Source of the DNA: Rhizobium sp. BK650
Lineage (GTDB): Bacteria > Pseudomonadota > Alphaproteobacteria > Rhizobiales > Rhizobiaceae
Assembly: GCF_014195325.1 (NCBI RefSeq)
Contig: NZ_JACIBK010000001.1
Location: 682,001-746,000, forward strand
Length of the DNA stretch: 64,000 bases
Direction: 5' to 3'
A program made the position numbers and the translations under genes. Numbering within the stretch: position 1 is the first letter of the stretch; each line of letters opens with the position of its first letter. This document shows positions 9,832 to 19,319 of this stretch, piece after piece. The notes under the pieces are model-generated. The model saw only the letters and a program-made list of their open reading frames with translations, was not told where the DNA came from and did no database searches.

Positions 9832-10809
9832 ATGAAAACTCTTGTTTCTGCCGCCGCACTTCTGGCCGCGAGCCTCCTCGCTGTCCCGGCTTCCGCTGCC
9901 AATCTCGTTCTCTACACCAGCCAGCCGAACGAGGATGCGCAGGCGACTGTCGACGGATTCATGGCTGCCAATCCCGATATCAAGGTCGAGTGGGTGCGCG
10001 ACGGGACGCCGAAGATCATGGCGAAGCTGCAGGCTGAAATTCAGGCCGGCAACCCGGTTGCCGACATGCTGCTGATCGCCGATGTCGTGACGCTGGAGCG
10101 CCTCAAGGAAGACGGCAAGCTGCTCGCCTACAAGTCGCCGGAAGCCGCCAATTACGATGCCGCGCTCTATGATGCGGACGGCTACTACTATTCCACCAAG
10201 TTGATCACGACCGGCATCATGTACAACACGTCGGCTGCCATGAAGCCGACGAGCTGGAAGGACCTCGCCAAGCCGGAAGCCAAGGGCCTCGTCACCATGC
10301 CGAGCCCGCTCGCTTCGGGTGCTGCTCTCATCCACGCCCAGACGCTCGCTGCCGTTCCGGGCCTCGGCTGGGATTTCTACAAATCGCTCGCCGACAACGC
10401 GGCTGTCGCGTCCGGCGGCAACGGCGTCGTGCTGAAGTCGGTTGCTTCGGGCGAAAAGGCTTACGGCATGGTCGTCGATTACCTGCCGATCCGCGAAAAG
10501 GCCAAGGGTGCTCCGGTCGAGTTCGTCTTCCCGAGCGAAGGCGTATCTGCCGTCACCGAGCCTGTCGGCATTCTCGCCAGCACAAAGAATGCCGATGCCG
10601 CCAAGAAGTTCGTCGATTACGTTCTCTCCGAAAAGGGCCAGGAAGGCTTCCTCAAGCTCGGCTATATCCCGGCCCGTAACGGCATGAAGCTGCCTGCCGG
10701 CTTCCCGGCGCGCGATACGATCAAGCTTCTGCCCATCAACGCTGCCGAGGCTCTCAAGAATACCGATAAGGATCTGAAGACCTTTACGGATCTGTTCGGT
10801 TCGAAATAA
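9832..10809 (+). CDS. ABC importer periplasmic binding protein, Fe(III)/AfuA type
   Basis: A 325-residue periplasmic solute-binding protein with a signal peptide (residues 1-22, cut after PASA). The mature protein begins NLVLYTSQPNEDAQ, as in the FbpA/AfuA/PhnS cluster of binding proteins (ferric iron, phosphorylated sugars or phosphonates). DADGYYYSTKL and the EPVGILASTKNADAAKKFVDY region are also typical. The start at 9832 is taken because the signal peptide begins there and AAGGATAC lies upstream. The permease gene starts eight bases after the stop, so this is the first gene of a three-gene importer. The ligand cannot be assigned from sequence. Confidence 0.88.
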   Translation: MKTLVSAAALLAASLLAVPASAANLVLYTSQPNEDAQATVDGFMAANPDIKVEWVRDGTPKIMAKLQAEIQAGNPVADMLLIADVVTLERLKEDGKLLAYKSPEAANYDAALYDADGYYYSTKLITTGIMYNTSAAMKPTSWKDLAKPEAKGLVTMPSPLASGAALIHAQTLAAVPGLGWDFYKSLADNAAVASGGNGVVLKSVASGEKAYGMVVDYLPIREKAKGAPVEFVFPSEGVSAVTEPVGILASTKNADAAKKFVDYVLSEKGQEGFLKLGYIPARNGMKLPAGFPARDTIKLLPINAAEALKNTDKDLKTFTDLFGSK

Positions 10810-10816
10810 TAGACCC

Positions 10817-12511
10817 ATGCAGGCTTATGTCCGTCCAGGAAGCAGCCAGCCCGTCTGGCTGTTTCCTTTTATCGTTTCGGTGGTTCTCTTCCTCAGCGTG
10901 TTGCCCCTGGCGCGGCTGGCGATCGTCGGCATTTCCGCCTTTGCCAATGGCGGCGCCATGGTGGTCCTTTCGGATCCGATGGTCTGGTCGGCGGTCTATT
11001 ACACCGTCATCACGGCGGTCCTCGGCACGGTCATCTCGCTGATCATTGGCTGCGCCTTCGCCTATCTCCTGACGCTGACCGATATCCCGGCCAAGGGGCC
11101 GCTCAGCTTCTTCTTCGTGCTGCCGATGATGATCCCGCCGCAGGTGACGGCGCTTGCCTGGGTGCAGATGTCGGGCCCGTCGAGCCCGCTGCTGAAAGCG
11201 CTGCATATCGCCCCGCCGATGGGATCGCCGCAGCCGCTCTATTCGGTCGGCGGCATTGCACTGCTTTATGGCGTGCAGCATGCGCCGCTCGTCTACCTGG
11301 CGCTGAGGGCAGGGCTGATGTCTCTGCCGCGTGACGGAGTGGAGGCGGCGCGGCTTTCCGGTGCGTCGAGCCTGCGCGTCTTCCGGGACATCATCCTGCC
11401 GCTGTCGCTGCCGGGCGTCATTGCGGGCGCGGCGATCTCTTTCGTTTCCTGCACCGGCAATTTCGGCATTCCCGCCATTCTCGGGATTCCCGCCTCGATA
11501 TTCACCCTGCCGACGCTGATCTTTTCGAAGTTCACCGCCTTCACCAGCCGCACCTTCGGCGATGTGGCGCTGCTGTCGGCGATCATCGCGCTGATCTCTG
11601 TTGCCGGGCTAGCTATTCAGGACCGGGCGCTGCGCGGGCGCGACTATCGCGTCATTGGCCTTTCGGGTGCGACGGCAGCCTTCGAACTCGGCGGGTGGAA
11701 GCTCATTTTCACGCCGCTGCTGTGGATCGTGCTGTTCTTCATGCTGGCGGCACCCTTCTTCGCGCTGGTAGCCGGTGCGTTGGTGCCGGCTTACGGCGTG
11801 CCGCTGACCTTCAAGACAATGACGTTCCATGCCTTCGAGGAGATATTGTGCCGGCAGGCGGTGACGCGCACGGCCTTTGTCAATTCGTTGTCCCTGGCAA
11901 GCGGGGCGGCGGTCGGGCTGCTCTTCGTGACGGTACTGGCGGCCTATGCGCTGACGAAGCGCCGGGATGGGCTGTCGCGCATCGTCACCAGCCTCGTGGA
12001 AATACCCTATTCGCTGCCGGGCATCGTCATGGCCGTGTGTTTCATCCTTGTTTTTGCCGCACCCATTCCGGTGTTGAATGTGACGCTCTATGGCACGGTC
12101 TGGATCATCCTCGTCGCCTATTTCTCCTCCTTCTTTGCCGTCAGCCTTAAGCCTGTCGTCAGCGCCTTTCATCAGCTCGATCCGGCGCTCGAAGAGGCGG
12201 CACGGCTTTCCGGCGCCGGTTTCTTCCGGCGGCTCAAGGATATCATCGTGCCGCTGATTGCGCCGGCGGCAGGCGCCTCCGTGATCCTCGTCTTCCTGAT
12301 CGCCTGCAACGAGCTGACGATCTCCGCGCTGCTCTGGTCGGCAGGCACTCAGACGCTGGGCGTCGCCATTTACAATCTCGACGACAGCGGCAGTTCCGAT
12401 CTTGCCTCGGCGCTGTCAGTGCTCGTCGTCTTCATGGTCGTCATGCTGATGCTGCTTCTGGAGCTTCTGGCGAAACATCTGCCCAAGGGAGTGGTGCCGT
12501 GGCGAAGCTGA
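10817..12511 (+). CDS. ABC importer permease, fused double-domain (FbpB/AfuB type)
   Basis: A 564-residue inner-membrane protein made of two fused permease domains, each of about six helices. Each half carries an EAA coupling loop: EAARLSGASSLRVFRDIILP around residue 180 and EEAARLSGAGFFRRLKDIIVP around residue 460. This fused form is characteristic of ferric-iron/2-aminoethylphosphonate-type importers. It starts seven bases after the binding-protein stop and ends 13 bases inside the ATPase gene, so all three are one operon. Confidence 0.92.
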   Translation: MQAYVRPGSSQPVWLFPFIVSVVLFLSVLPLARLAIVGISAFANGGAMVVLSDPMVWSAVYYTVITAVLGTVISLIIGCAFAYLLTLTDIPAKGPLSFFFVLPMMIPPQVTALAWVQMSGPSSPLLKALHIAPPMGSPQPLYSVGGIALLYGVQHAPLVYLALRAGLMSLPRDGVEAARLSGASSLRVFRDIILPLSLPGVIAGAAISFVSCTGNFGIPAILGIPASIFTLPTLIFSKFTAFTSRTFGDVALLSAIIALISVAGLAIQDRALRGRDYRVIGLSGATAAFELGGWKLIFTPLLWIVLFFMLAAPFFALVAGALVPAYGVPLTFKTMTFHAFEEILCRQAVTRTAFVNSLSLASGAAVGLLFVTVLAAYALTKRRDGLSRIVTSLVEIPYSLPGIVMAVCFILVFAAPIPVLNVTLYGTVWIILVAYFSSFFAVSLKPVVSAFHQLDPALEEAARLSGAGFFRRLKDIIVPLIAPAAGASVILVFLIACNELTISALLWSAGTQTLGVAIYNLDDSGSSDLASALSVLVVFMVVMLMLLLELLAKHLPKGVVPWRS

Positions 12512-13518
12512 TCCTCAATCAGGTGGCCAAGGACTTCGGCACGGGCAGGGCTGTTGTCAGCGGCTTTTCGCTCGATGTGCGTGAGGGCGGCTTCCTGGCG
12601 TTGCTCGGTCCCTCCGGCTGCGGCAAGACGACGGTGCTGCGGATGATCGCCGGCTTCGAGACGCCGAGCGACGGTTCCATCCATCTCGGCGAGCGGCTGC
12701 TGGTGGATGCCTCACAATCGCTGCCGCCGGAAAAGCGCAACATGGCGATGGTCTTCCAATCCTATGCGCTCTGGCCGCATATGAGCGTCGCCGATAATGT
12801 CGGTTATCCCTTGAAGGTGCGCGGCATCTCCGGCCAGGCCTATAAGGTGAAGGTGCGCGAGGCGCTGTCGACCGTTCGCCTCGTCGATTACGCGGAGCGG
12901 CGGCCGGCCGATCTCTCGGGCGGCCAGCGCCAACGCGTGGCGCTTGCCCGCTGCCTGGTGACATCGCCCGATGTCGTGCTGCTCGACGAGCCGCTCGCCA
13001 ATCTCGACCGGCATCTGAAGCAGGAGATGGAGGAGACCTTTCGCGAGTTTCACCAGCGCTCCGGCGCCACGATGATCTATGTGACGCATGACCAGAGCGA
13101 GGCGATGGCGCTGGCGACCGACGTCGCCGTCATGTCCGAAGGACGGCTGCTGCAGGTGGCGCCGCCGGCCGAGATCTATGCGCGGCCGGAAGGGCGCATG
13201 GTCGGCGGGCTGATCGGCCGTGGTGCGATCATCACGCTGCCGGTCATGGGCGGCGAACGGCAGCTCGAGTGGGACGAGCTCGAGGGCGCGCTGCATGCCG
13301 CCAATATCGATGGCGCCGATATTCTGGTGCGGCCGGAAGATGTTGTGATCGGCGGCGAGGGGGCGCCGGCGACCGTCGAATCCGTGCTTTTCGAGGGAGA
13401 GCGCTACGCAGTGAAGCTGATGCTCGGCAACGGCCAGGCTCTGCGTGCCTACAGCCGCGTGGCGGTCGTGCCTGATGAGGCTGTGCACGTCGTCATTCGG
13501 AGCGGCTGGCGGCTTTGA
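12499..13518 (+). CDS. ABC importer ATP-binding protein, Fe(III)/polyamine type
   Basis: A 339-residue cytoplasmic ATPase that drives the importer. Walker A is GPSGCGKTT (about residues 37-45), the Q-loop lies in VFQSYALWPH, the signature is LSGGQRQRVALAR, Walker B is VVLLDEPLANLD, and the switch histidine is in YVTHDQSEA. The last 100 residues form a TOBE-like regulatory domain (LVRPEDVVIG). The GTG start overlaps the permease by 13 bases and has AAGGGAG upstream. Confidence 0.93.
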   Translation: MAKLILNQVAKDFGTGRAVVSGFSLDVREGGFLALLGPSGCGKTTVLRMIAGFETPSDGSIHLGERLLVDASQSLPPEKRNMAMVFQSYALWPHMSVADNVGYPLKVRGISGQAYKVKVREALSTVRLVDYAERRPADLSGGQRQRVALARCLVTSPDVVLLDEPLANLDRHLKQEMEETFREFHQRSGATMIYVTHDQSEAMALATDVAVMSEGRLLQVAPPAEIYARPEGRMVGGLIGRGAIITLPVMGGERQLEWDELEGALHAANIDGADILVRPEDVVIGGEGAPATVESVLFEGERYAVKLMLGNGQALRAYSRVAVVPDEAVHVVIRSGWRL

Positions 13519-13587
13519 GGGACAAACAGCTTTGCGAAGTGCTCTTTCGTCTCTAGTTGTATCCTTGATACCAACCGGGAATGCCTG

Positions 13588-14697
13588 ATGTCGCTTCGCC
13601 TTGCCACTTTCAATGTCGAGAACCTGCTGACCCGCTTCGATTTCACAGGCTATCGTAACCAGCTCCGGCAGGATCGCGTCATCAAGCTCTTCGAGGTCAA
13701 CAACGAAGGGGTCTACCAGCAGCTGGAACAGGCAAGGGTGATCGCATCGACCGACGACACCAGGCAGATGACGGCGCTCGCCATCGCCGATGCAGACGCC
13801 GATATTCTCTGCCTGCAGGAAATCGACAATATGGCGGCACTCCAGGCCTTCGAATACGGCTATCTCTACCGCATGGTCGGCAATGGCTACCGGCAGAAAT
13901 ATCTGGTCGAGGGCAATGACAGCCGCGGCATCGATGTCGCCGTGCTGATGCGCGAGGAGACGCGCGACGGGCAGAAGATCGAGCTCAAGGATATCAAGAG
14001 TCACGCGATGGTGACTTATCGCGATTTCGATCTCTTCGACGACGACATCGCCAAGACCAACCGGCTCGACGACAAGATCTTCAAGCGCGACTGCCTGGAA
14101 CTGGATTTGAGGATCGGCGGTGTGCCGATGACGCTCTATGTCGTGCATTTCAAATCGATGGGCAACCCGCGTGAGGGGCTGGACGGGCGGCAATCGACCC
14201 TGCCGATCCGCCGCGCGGAGGCGCGTGCCGTTCGTCGTATCATTGAGGACCGGTTCGGCGCCGGACATACCGCGAAAAAGAATTTCGTCATCTGCGGCGA
14301 CATGAACGACTATCAGGAACGGGTCGATGTCATCGGCCGACGTGGCACCACCTACCGGTTCGAGCATCAGGACGAGGCCGAAAGCGCGCTCGACGTCTTC
14401 AGCCAGGACGGTTTCGCCGAAAATGTCGTGCGCCGGCGCGAGCCGCTCGACCGCTGGACGCTCTATCACGCGCGCGGGCCGGAGGAGCAGTGGCTCTGCC
14501 AGCTCGACTATCTCTGGCTGTCGCCGGCTCTTGCCGCCACCAATGCCACGCGCATCCCGGAAATCATCCGTCACGGTCAGCCCTACCGCACCATCTTTCC
14601 GCCGGGGCAGGAGGTAGAGCGCTATCCTCGCACCGGCTGGGACAGACCGAAGGCATCCGACCATTGCCCCGTCGTCATGACATTGGACCTCTTATGA
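13588..14697 (+). CDS. Endonuclease/exonuclease/phosphatase-fold (EEP) hydrolase
   Basis: A 369-residue DNase I-like hydrolase. The metal and catalytic motifs are in order: ATFNVENLL at the start, CLQEIDNM near residue 75, VVHFKSMGNPR, ICGDMNDYQ around residue 235, and the terminal KASDHCPVVMTL. The family cleaves phosphodiesters or phosphomonoesters in nucleic acids, lipids or inositol phosphates; the substrate here is unknown. No signal peptide is seen. Its stop overlaps the next start by four bases (ATGA), so it is coupled to the Nudix gene. Confidence 0.85.
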   Translation: MSLRLATFNVENLLTRFDFTGYRNQLRQDRVIKLFEVNNEGVYQQLEQARVIASTDDTRQMTALAIADADADILCLQEIDNMAALQAFEYGYLYRMVGNGYRQKYLVEGNDSRGIDVAVLMREETRDGQKIELKDIKSHAMVTYRDFDLFDDDIAKTNRLDDKIFKRDCLELDLRIGGVPMTLYVVHFKSMGNPREGLDGRQSTLPIRRAEARAVRRIIEDRFGAGHTAKKNFVICGDMNDYQERVDVIGRRGTTYRFEHQDEAESALDVFSQDGFAENVVRRREPLDRWTLYHARGPEEQWLCQLDYLWLSPALAATNATRIPEIIRHGQPYRTIFPPGQEVERYPRTGWDRPKASDHCPVVMTLDLL

Positions 14698-15440
14698 CAC
14701 TCAATTTCTCAGAGGAATTTTCAGAAGATCTTTCAGCTTTTCCGCCGGAACAGACGGTTTTTCCGATCGCCGGCACGGAACTGCGCGTACTCGACGGCGA
14801 TCATCCGCTGCTGACCGCCAACAGGGCCTCGATCCGCGAGAATTGGGAGCGGGAAATCGCCGCCAATCCGGCACTCTTCGACGGCCGCATGGTGCTGCAG
14901 CACCGGCTGAAACTTTCCGAAGAGGGCATTGTAAGCGAGGCCCACACCGTTCCCTTCTCGACCTTCATGTGGTGGCGCCGGCAGCCGGAACGGAAGGGCG
15001 CGATCCATCTCTTTGCCTATCCGGTGCTGGAATCATCCGATGGCGCGCTGGTCGCTATCCGCATGGGCCCGCATACGGCCAATGCCGGCCAGGTCTATTT
15101 CGCCGCCGGCTCGCTGGAGCCCGAGGATGTCGTTGACGGACGTTGCGACATCGACGGCAACATGGCCCGCGAGGTGATGGAGGAGACGGGCCTCCATCTC
15201 TCGGATGCCGTTGCGGGCGAGGGGCTGCATGCCAGCCATATCCGTCGCTCGGTCTCGATTTTCAAGTTGTTTCGCTTCGACATGACGGCCGATGAGATGG
15301 TCGATTCCATCGGCAGGCATATGCTGGTCGCCGATGATAAGGAAATATCGGGCGCTGTCGCAATTCGTTCTGCCGATCCGGCAGCGCAGCCCTATAACGT
15401 CGCGATGCTTCCAATCATCGACTGGTATTTCAACAGGTAA
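14694..15440 (+). CDS. Nudix-family hydrolase
   Basis: A 248-residue protein with the core of a Nudix box, AREVMEETGLHL, preceded by AAGSLEPEDV. The usual glycine-to-REx2EE spacing is stretched by a short insert, as in several diverged Nudix proteins. Nudix enzymes hydrolyse nucleoside diphosphates linked to another group. The start at 14694 overlaps the EEP gene by four bases; frames further upstream lie inside that gene. The coupling with a phosphodiesterase-fold gene suggests joint action on a nucleotide or phosphate ester, which is inference. Confidence 0.75.
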   Translation: MTLNFSEEFSEDLSAFPPEQTVFPIAGTELRVLDGDHPLLTANRASIRENWEREIAANPALFDGRMVLQHRLKLSEEGIVSEAHTVPFSTFMWWRRQPERKGAIHLFAYPVLESSDGALVAIRMGPHTANAGQVYFAAGSLEPEDVVDGRCDIDGNMAREVMEETGLHLSDAVAGEGLHASHIRRSVSIFKLFRFDMTADEMVDSIGRHMLVADDKEISGAVAIRSADPAAQPYNVAMLPIIDWYFNR

Positions 15441-15503
15441 CCTTGCACTCCGGCGTCCTGTCGGGCAGGTTGGCTTTTCGATGACCGATTCAGGGAGGCC
15501 GAT

Positions 15504-16415
15504 GTGGCGCTAAGCTACAGCGTCTATGACGTGTTCACCGACACCAAGCTGGCTGGCAATCCGCTGGCCGTGATTTTCGACGGCGAGGGACTGAGCGATG
15601 ACGCCATGCAGGCGATCGCTCGAGAAACGAACCTGTCCGAGACGGTCTTCGTGCAGCCGGCCGATAACCCCGCCTATACGGCGCGTCTCCGCATCTTCAC
15701 GCCCGGCCGCGAATTGCCCTTTGCCGGCCATCCGACTGTGGGCACAGCGATTGCGCTGGCGGAAAAGGCGCATGCCGCGGGGACTCTCGACCTCGTTTCG
15801 GTGCTGGAGGAAAATGTCGGACCGGTGCGCTGCGCCGTCAGGCTCCGGGAAGGCGAGGCGAGCTTTGCCGAATTTGACCTGCCGCGTAAATCCCAGCAGA
15901 TCCAGCTGTCGCTCGACAAGGCCGGCATCGCCGACGCGCTGTCGCTGAAGGCGACGGAAATCGGCTTCGAGAATCACGTGCCGTCGATCTGGAGCGCCGG
16001 CGTTCCCTTCCTCCTGGTGCCGATCCACGATGTCGGTGCGGCCAAGAGGATGGAATTCGATCCGCAACTCTGGGAAAAGACCGTGCCCTTCGTCGATGGC
16101 GCGCTCGCCTCGGCCTATGTCTACTGTCGCGGCGGCGTGAACCATGTCGCGAAGTTTCATGCCCGCATGTTCGCAAGCGGCATGGGGATTTCCGAGGACC
16201 CGGCGACAGGCTCGGCAGCCGCCGCTCTTTCCGGTGCGATCAACCATTTCGATCGGCTGACGGACGGGCATCACCCTGTTCTCATCGAGCAGGGCGTGGA
16301 AATGGGCCGGCCGTCCTTTATTCACCTGCATATGGATATCGAAGGCGGGGCGATTTCGAACGCCCGGATCGGCGGTCAGGCGGTGCGGATTGCCACCGGC
16401 ACGCTCGACCTTTGA
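15504..16415 (+). CDS. PhzF-family isomerase/epimerase
   Basis: A 303-residue protein of the PhzF/diaminopimelate-epimerase fold. The proposed catalytic glutamate is Glu46 in ETNLSETVFV. The paired loops FAGHPTVGTA (about residue 75) and SEDPATGSAAAAL (about residue 230) mark the two domains. Family members isomerise small carboxylic acids; in non-phenazine bacteria the role is generally unknown. GTG start with GGGAGG about 8 bases upstream. It is followed by tRNA-Lys. Confidence 0.88.
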   Translation: MALSYSVYDVFTDTKLAGNPLAVIFDGEGLSDDAMQAIARETNLSETVFVQPADNPAYTARLRIFTPGRELPFAGHPTVGTAIALAEKAHAAGTLDLVSVLEENVGPVRCAVRLREGEASFAEFDLPRKSQQIQLSLDKAGIADALSLKATEIGFENHVPSIWSAGVPFLLVPIHDVGAAKRMEFDPQLWEKTVPFVDGALASAYVYCRGGVNHVAKFHARMFASGMGISEDPATGSAAAALSGAINHFDRLTDGHHPVLIEQGVEMGRPSFIHLHMDIEGGAISNARIGGQAVRIATGTLDL

Positions 16416-16482
16416 TTTCATTGGATTTCCGGCCCCTGACAAAAAAACTTCGCAATTAACCAAAGAAAATTCGATAGGGCGC

Positions 16483-16510
16483 TAGACAAGCCGGACGATC
16501 CTATTTATAT
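16483..16510 (+). promoter_or_regulatory. Probable tRNA promoter
   Basis: TAGACA at 16483-16488 and TTATAT at 16505-16510 are separated by 16 bases and lie about 30 bases before the tRNA. The -10 resembles the CTATAT-like boxes common in rhizobia. Confidence 0.45.
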
Positions 16511-16541
16511 GCCCCGTCACACCGCGCAGCCAAGCGCGGAC

Positions 16542-16617
<76 letters not shown>

Positions 16618-16647
16618 AATTCTCCTTCGAAGAGAATAAACGTTGCA

Positions 16648-16685
16648 GATAAAGCCTGTGATATCAAAGGCTTATCGGCTTTTTC
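16648..16685 (+). terminator. Probable terminator after tRNA-Lys
   Basis: GATAAAGCCT pairs with AGGCTTATC (one bulged A) around a GATATC-centred loop, followed by GGCTTTTT and a second T-run. Confidence 0.5.
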
Positions 16686-16842
16686 TGCTTTTCTGATTCC
16701 GATGGTTTTGTCAGCCGGAATCATTGATCGCCTTCACTTCATCAATCTGCGCTTGCCGGACATCTCACTCGGGATTTAACTCGTGGGCCGAGGCCGTTGC
16801 CGCGGTATCTGCCGCCGTGGGCCGAACCCTGGAGGAGTGTCG

Positions 16843-17508
16843 ATGAGCAATGATAAGCAGGATCATGCCGCCCTGGTCGGCGAGCATCGTCTGGATGAGA
16901 AAGTCCTCGATATTCTGCATTCCTATCACCGGCGAATCGATGAGGAGCGCAGCAATCCGCGCCGGGAGGCGCCGGGCGGACGTGATGGCGGGCACGATCA
17001 GCGGATGCGGGCCGTCGGTCCCGAGACCGGGCGGTTTCTCAATATACTTGTCCGCGGCCTGACGGCGCCGACCATTCTCGAACTCGGCACCTCTTTCGGC
17101 TATTCCGGCATCTGGCTTGCCGAGGCTGCGCGGGCGACCGGCGGAAAGCTGATCACCATGGAAGTGCATGGCTATAAATCCGCCTACGCGCAGGCGATGG
17201 CCGAAAAAGCCGGGCTTGCCGAATATATCGATTTCCGGGTGGGCGATGCCGTCACCATGATCCGCGAACTGCGGGGCAAAGTCGATTTCGTGCTCGTCGA
17301 TCTCTGGAAGGATCTCTACCTGCCTTGCCTGGAAGCCTTCTATCCGAAGCTCAATGCGGGTGCCGTCATCGTTGCCGACAACATGATTTATCCTGCCACG
17401 GAAGATGTGAAGATCTATGCCCGGGCTATTAGAGCCAAGCCTGGCATCACCAGCGTGCTTTTGCCGGTCGGATCGGGGCTGGAGGTCAGCCGGTACGACG
17501 CGGCGTAA
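16843..17508 (+). CDS. Class I O-methyltransferase (COG4122-like)
   Basis: A 221-residue SAM-dependent methyltransferase. Motif I is ILELGTSFGYSGIWLA (about residues 77-92), followed by ITMEVHGYKSAYAQ for the ribose-binding acid, and VDFVLVDLWKDLYL with the metal-binding-type aspartate, and VADNMIYP as the next strand. The layout is that of the catechol/caffeoyl-CoA O-methyltransferase group. The start at 16843 has GGAGGAG seven bases upstream. The substrate is unknown, and there is no operon partner. Confidence 0.88.
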   Translation: MSNDKQDHAALVGEHRLDEKVLDILHSYHRRIDEERSNPRREAPGGRDGGHDQRMRAVGPETGRFLNILVRGLTAPTILELGTSFGYSGIWLAEAARATGGKLITMEVHGYKSAYAQAMAEKAGLAEYIDFRVGDAVTMIRELRGKVDFVLVDLWKDLYLPCLEAFYPKLNAGAVIVADNMIYPATEDVKIYARAIRAKPGITSVLLPVGSGLEVSRYDAA

Positions 17509-17523
17509 AGGTAGGGCAGGCTG

Positions 17524-18213
17524 TCACCAGATGCCGGGAACCAGCCGGTACCTTACCTCGAGACAATAATCCTGATAGCCGGGCAGGTCGCGCCGCAGGT
17601 GGCCTTCCTCGTCCAGAAGGCGAAGGATCAGGCCGACGAGGATCAGCGGGACGATGACGAGGCCCCACCACGAACCGAGGGCGAGCGGGATGCCTGATGC
17701 GAGCGGCAGGACGCCGGCGTACATGGGGTGTCGCACGAGGGCGTAGGGGCCGGTGGACACGACCTTCTGGCCTTCGGCGACCTCGATGGTTGCCGAAGCA
17801 AAGCTGTTTTCCCTCAGCACGACCACGACGAACATGAAGCCGGCGGCGATCAGCAGATTACCTGCAATGACCGCCCATGCAGGAACCGTCGACCAGCCGA
17901 AACGGTGATCGAGTATTGAAACCAGGATAAGGGCGATCATGACGATGCTGGTGAACAGCTGGATGCGCTTCTGCGCAGGTTCCGTTTCGGCGGCTGGCCC
18001 GGCGCGCATGCGCTTCTCCAGAAGTGCTGAGTCGCGATAATAGAAATAGATCGAAGTGCCGGCCGACCAGGCGGCGAAATGAACGAGGAAGAGCCAGCCC
18101 TGCCAGTAAGCGAGAGTGCCCGCCGCCAGGAAGACTAGGATGGCGAGGGCGAGAAGAAACTTGGCGTTGGCTTCGGCGGCCCTCCGGCCCAGATCGGGTG
18201 CTGCATTCTCCAT
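17524..18213 (-). CDS. Isoprenylcysteine carboxylmethyltransferase-like membrane protein
   Basis: A 229-residue inner-membrane protein with about five hydrophobic segments and the ICMT/PEMT signature GPYALVRHPMYAGV near residue 168, which binds SAM. DEEGHLRRDLPGYQDY close to the C-terminus is the second conserved block, with its glutamate. Bacterial members methylate unknown lipid or small hydrophobic substrates. The start at 18213 follows AGGAAGG; the upstream open frame lacks a site. Confidence 0.85.
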   Translation of the reverse strand: MENAAPDLGRRAAEANAKFLLALAILVFLAAGTLAYWQGWLFLVHFAAWSAGTSIYFYYRDSALLEKRMRAGPAAETEPAQKRIQLFTSIVMIALILVSILDHRFGWSTVPAWAVIAGNLLIAAGFMFVVVVLRENSFASATIEVAEGQKVVSTGPYALVRHPMYAGVLPLASGIPLALGSWWGLVIVPLILVGLILRLLDEEGHLRRDLPGYQDYCLEVRYRLVPGIW

Positions 18214-18499
18214 GACGCCTTCCTGCGCTCGCTCGTGCTTAGCAAGCCCTTTTTTTGGTTTGCAAAGCACGTCCATGATATCAAACCATCACCGAAGGTG
18301 CAGGTTCCGATCACAGGGCCGAAGTGCTCTGCATTTGTGCTACCCCGAATACGCTGACGAAAGATTCGCCCTTTACGGCATTTGAGCTTTTCGACCCGGC
18401 ATAAGCGACGTAAACAGGCTGCATATCCCTCCGCGCGGCATACCTGTCGGTTCCCCCCGCCTTTTTTCCGCGCAATCCGGAATTCCCTTTGGCAGATCG

Positions 18500-19264
18500 A
18501 TGACGACAATCCAGACGAATGAGAAGGCAGATGCGATAGGAAGCGCCCGCCAGGCGAAGATCGTCGCGCTGGTCGTTGCCGTATCCTTCTTCATGCAGAT
18601 TCTCGATGGGACGATCGTCACCACCTCGCTGCCGCAGATGGCGACGAGCTTTGGCGTACAGCCGGTCGCCATGAGCATCGGCATCACCGTCTACATGCTG
18701 ACGATGTCGGCTTTCATTCCGCTTTCCGGCTGGCTCGGCGACCGGTTCGGGGCGCGTCGCATCTTTCTTCTCTCGATTGCCGTCTTCACCGGTGCGTCCC
18801 TCCTTTGCGGTCTGTCAGGAGGCCTGACGGAATTCGTCATTGCGCGTGCCGTGCAGGGTGCGGGCAGCGCGCTGATGACGCCGGTCGGGCGCATCATCGT
18901 GCTCAAGAACGCCCGCAAGTCCGAGCTGGTGCAGGCGATTGCGCTGATCACCTGGCCGGCGCTGACGGCACCCGTCGTCGGCCCGGTGCTCGGCAGTTTC
19001 ATCACCACCTATGCCAGCTGGCACTGGAACTTCCTGATCAATATTCCGATCGGCCTTGTCGGCATGAGCCTGGTGCTGCGCTTTGTACCGGAGCAGCGCG
19101 AGGAAAAGGTTGGGCCGCTCGATATCAAAGGCTTTTTCCTGAGTGCTGCGGGGCTGACCTTTCTGCATTCTCCTTCGATCTGCCTGACATCGGGCATCTT
19201 ATCATACCACGGGATAGGTGCTGTCTACGCGTGCCTGTCGATGAAATCCGACAATCTCGTTTAA
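18500..19264 (+). pseudogene. Truncated DHA2-family MFS drug transporter
   Basis: Residues 1-221 match the N-terminal half of an EmrB-type 14-helix exporter: DGTIVTTSLPQMA in helix 1, GWLGDRFGARRIF as MFS motif A, ARAVQGAGSALMTPVGR, and HWNFLINIPIG. Such exporters are normally about 450-500 residues. After GLTFL (about 19164) the frame runs into unrelated sequence and stops at 19264 without further helices. The missing half is not found downstream; a response-regulator gene starts at 19320. A deletion removed the 3' half, so transport function is very unlikely. Confidence 0.75.
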
Positions 19265-19319
19265 AAAGACTCCGCGACCTCTCAGCCGATATTGCTGCGG
19301 GAAAACGCCCGGAGGCAGA

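Noticed and set aside
12712..14664. 650-codon open frame on the minus strand
   Set aside because: It lies opposite the ABC ATPase and EEP genes, shows no family motif, and is expected from high-GC codon bias.
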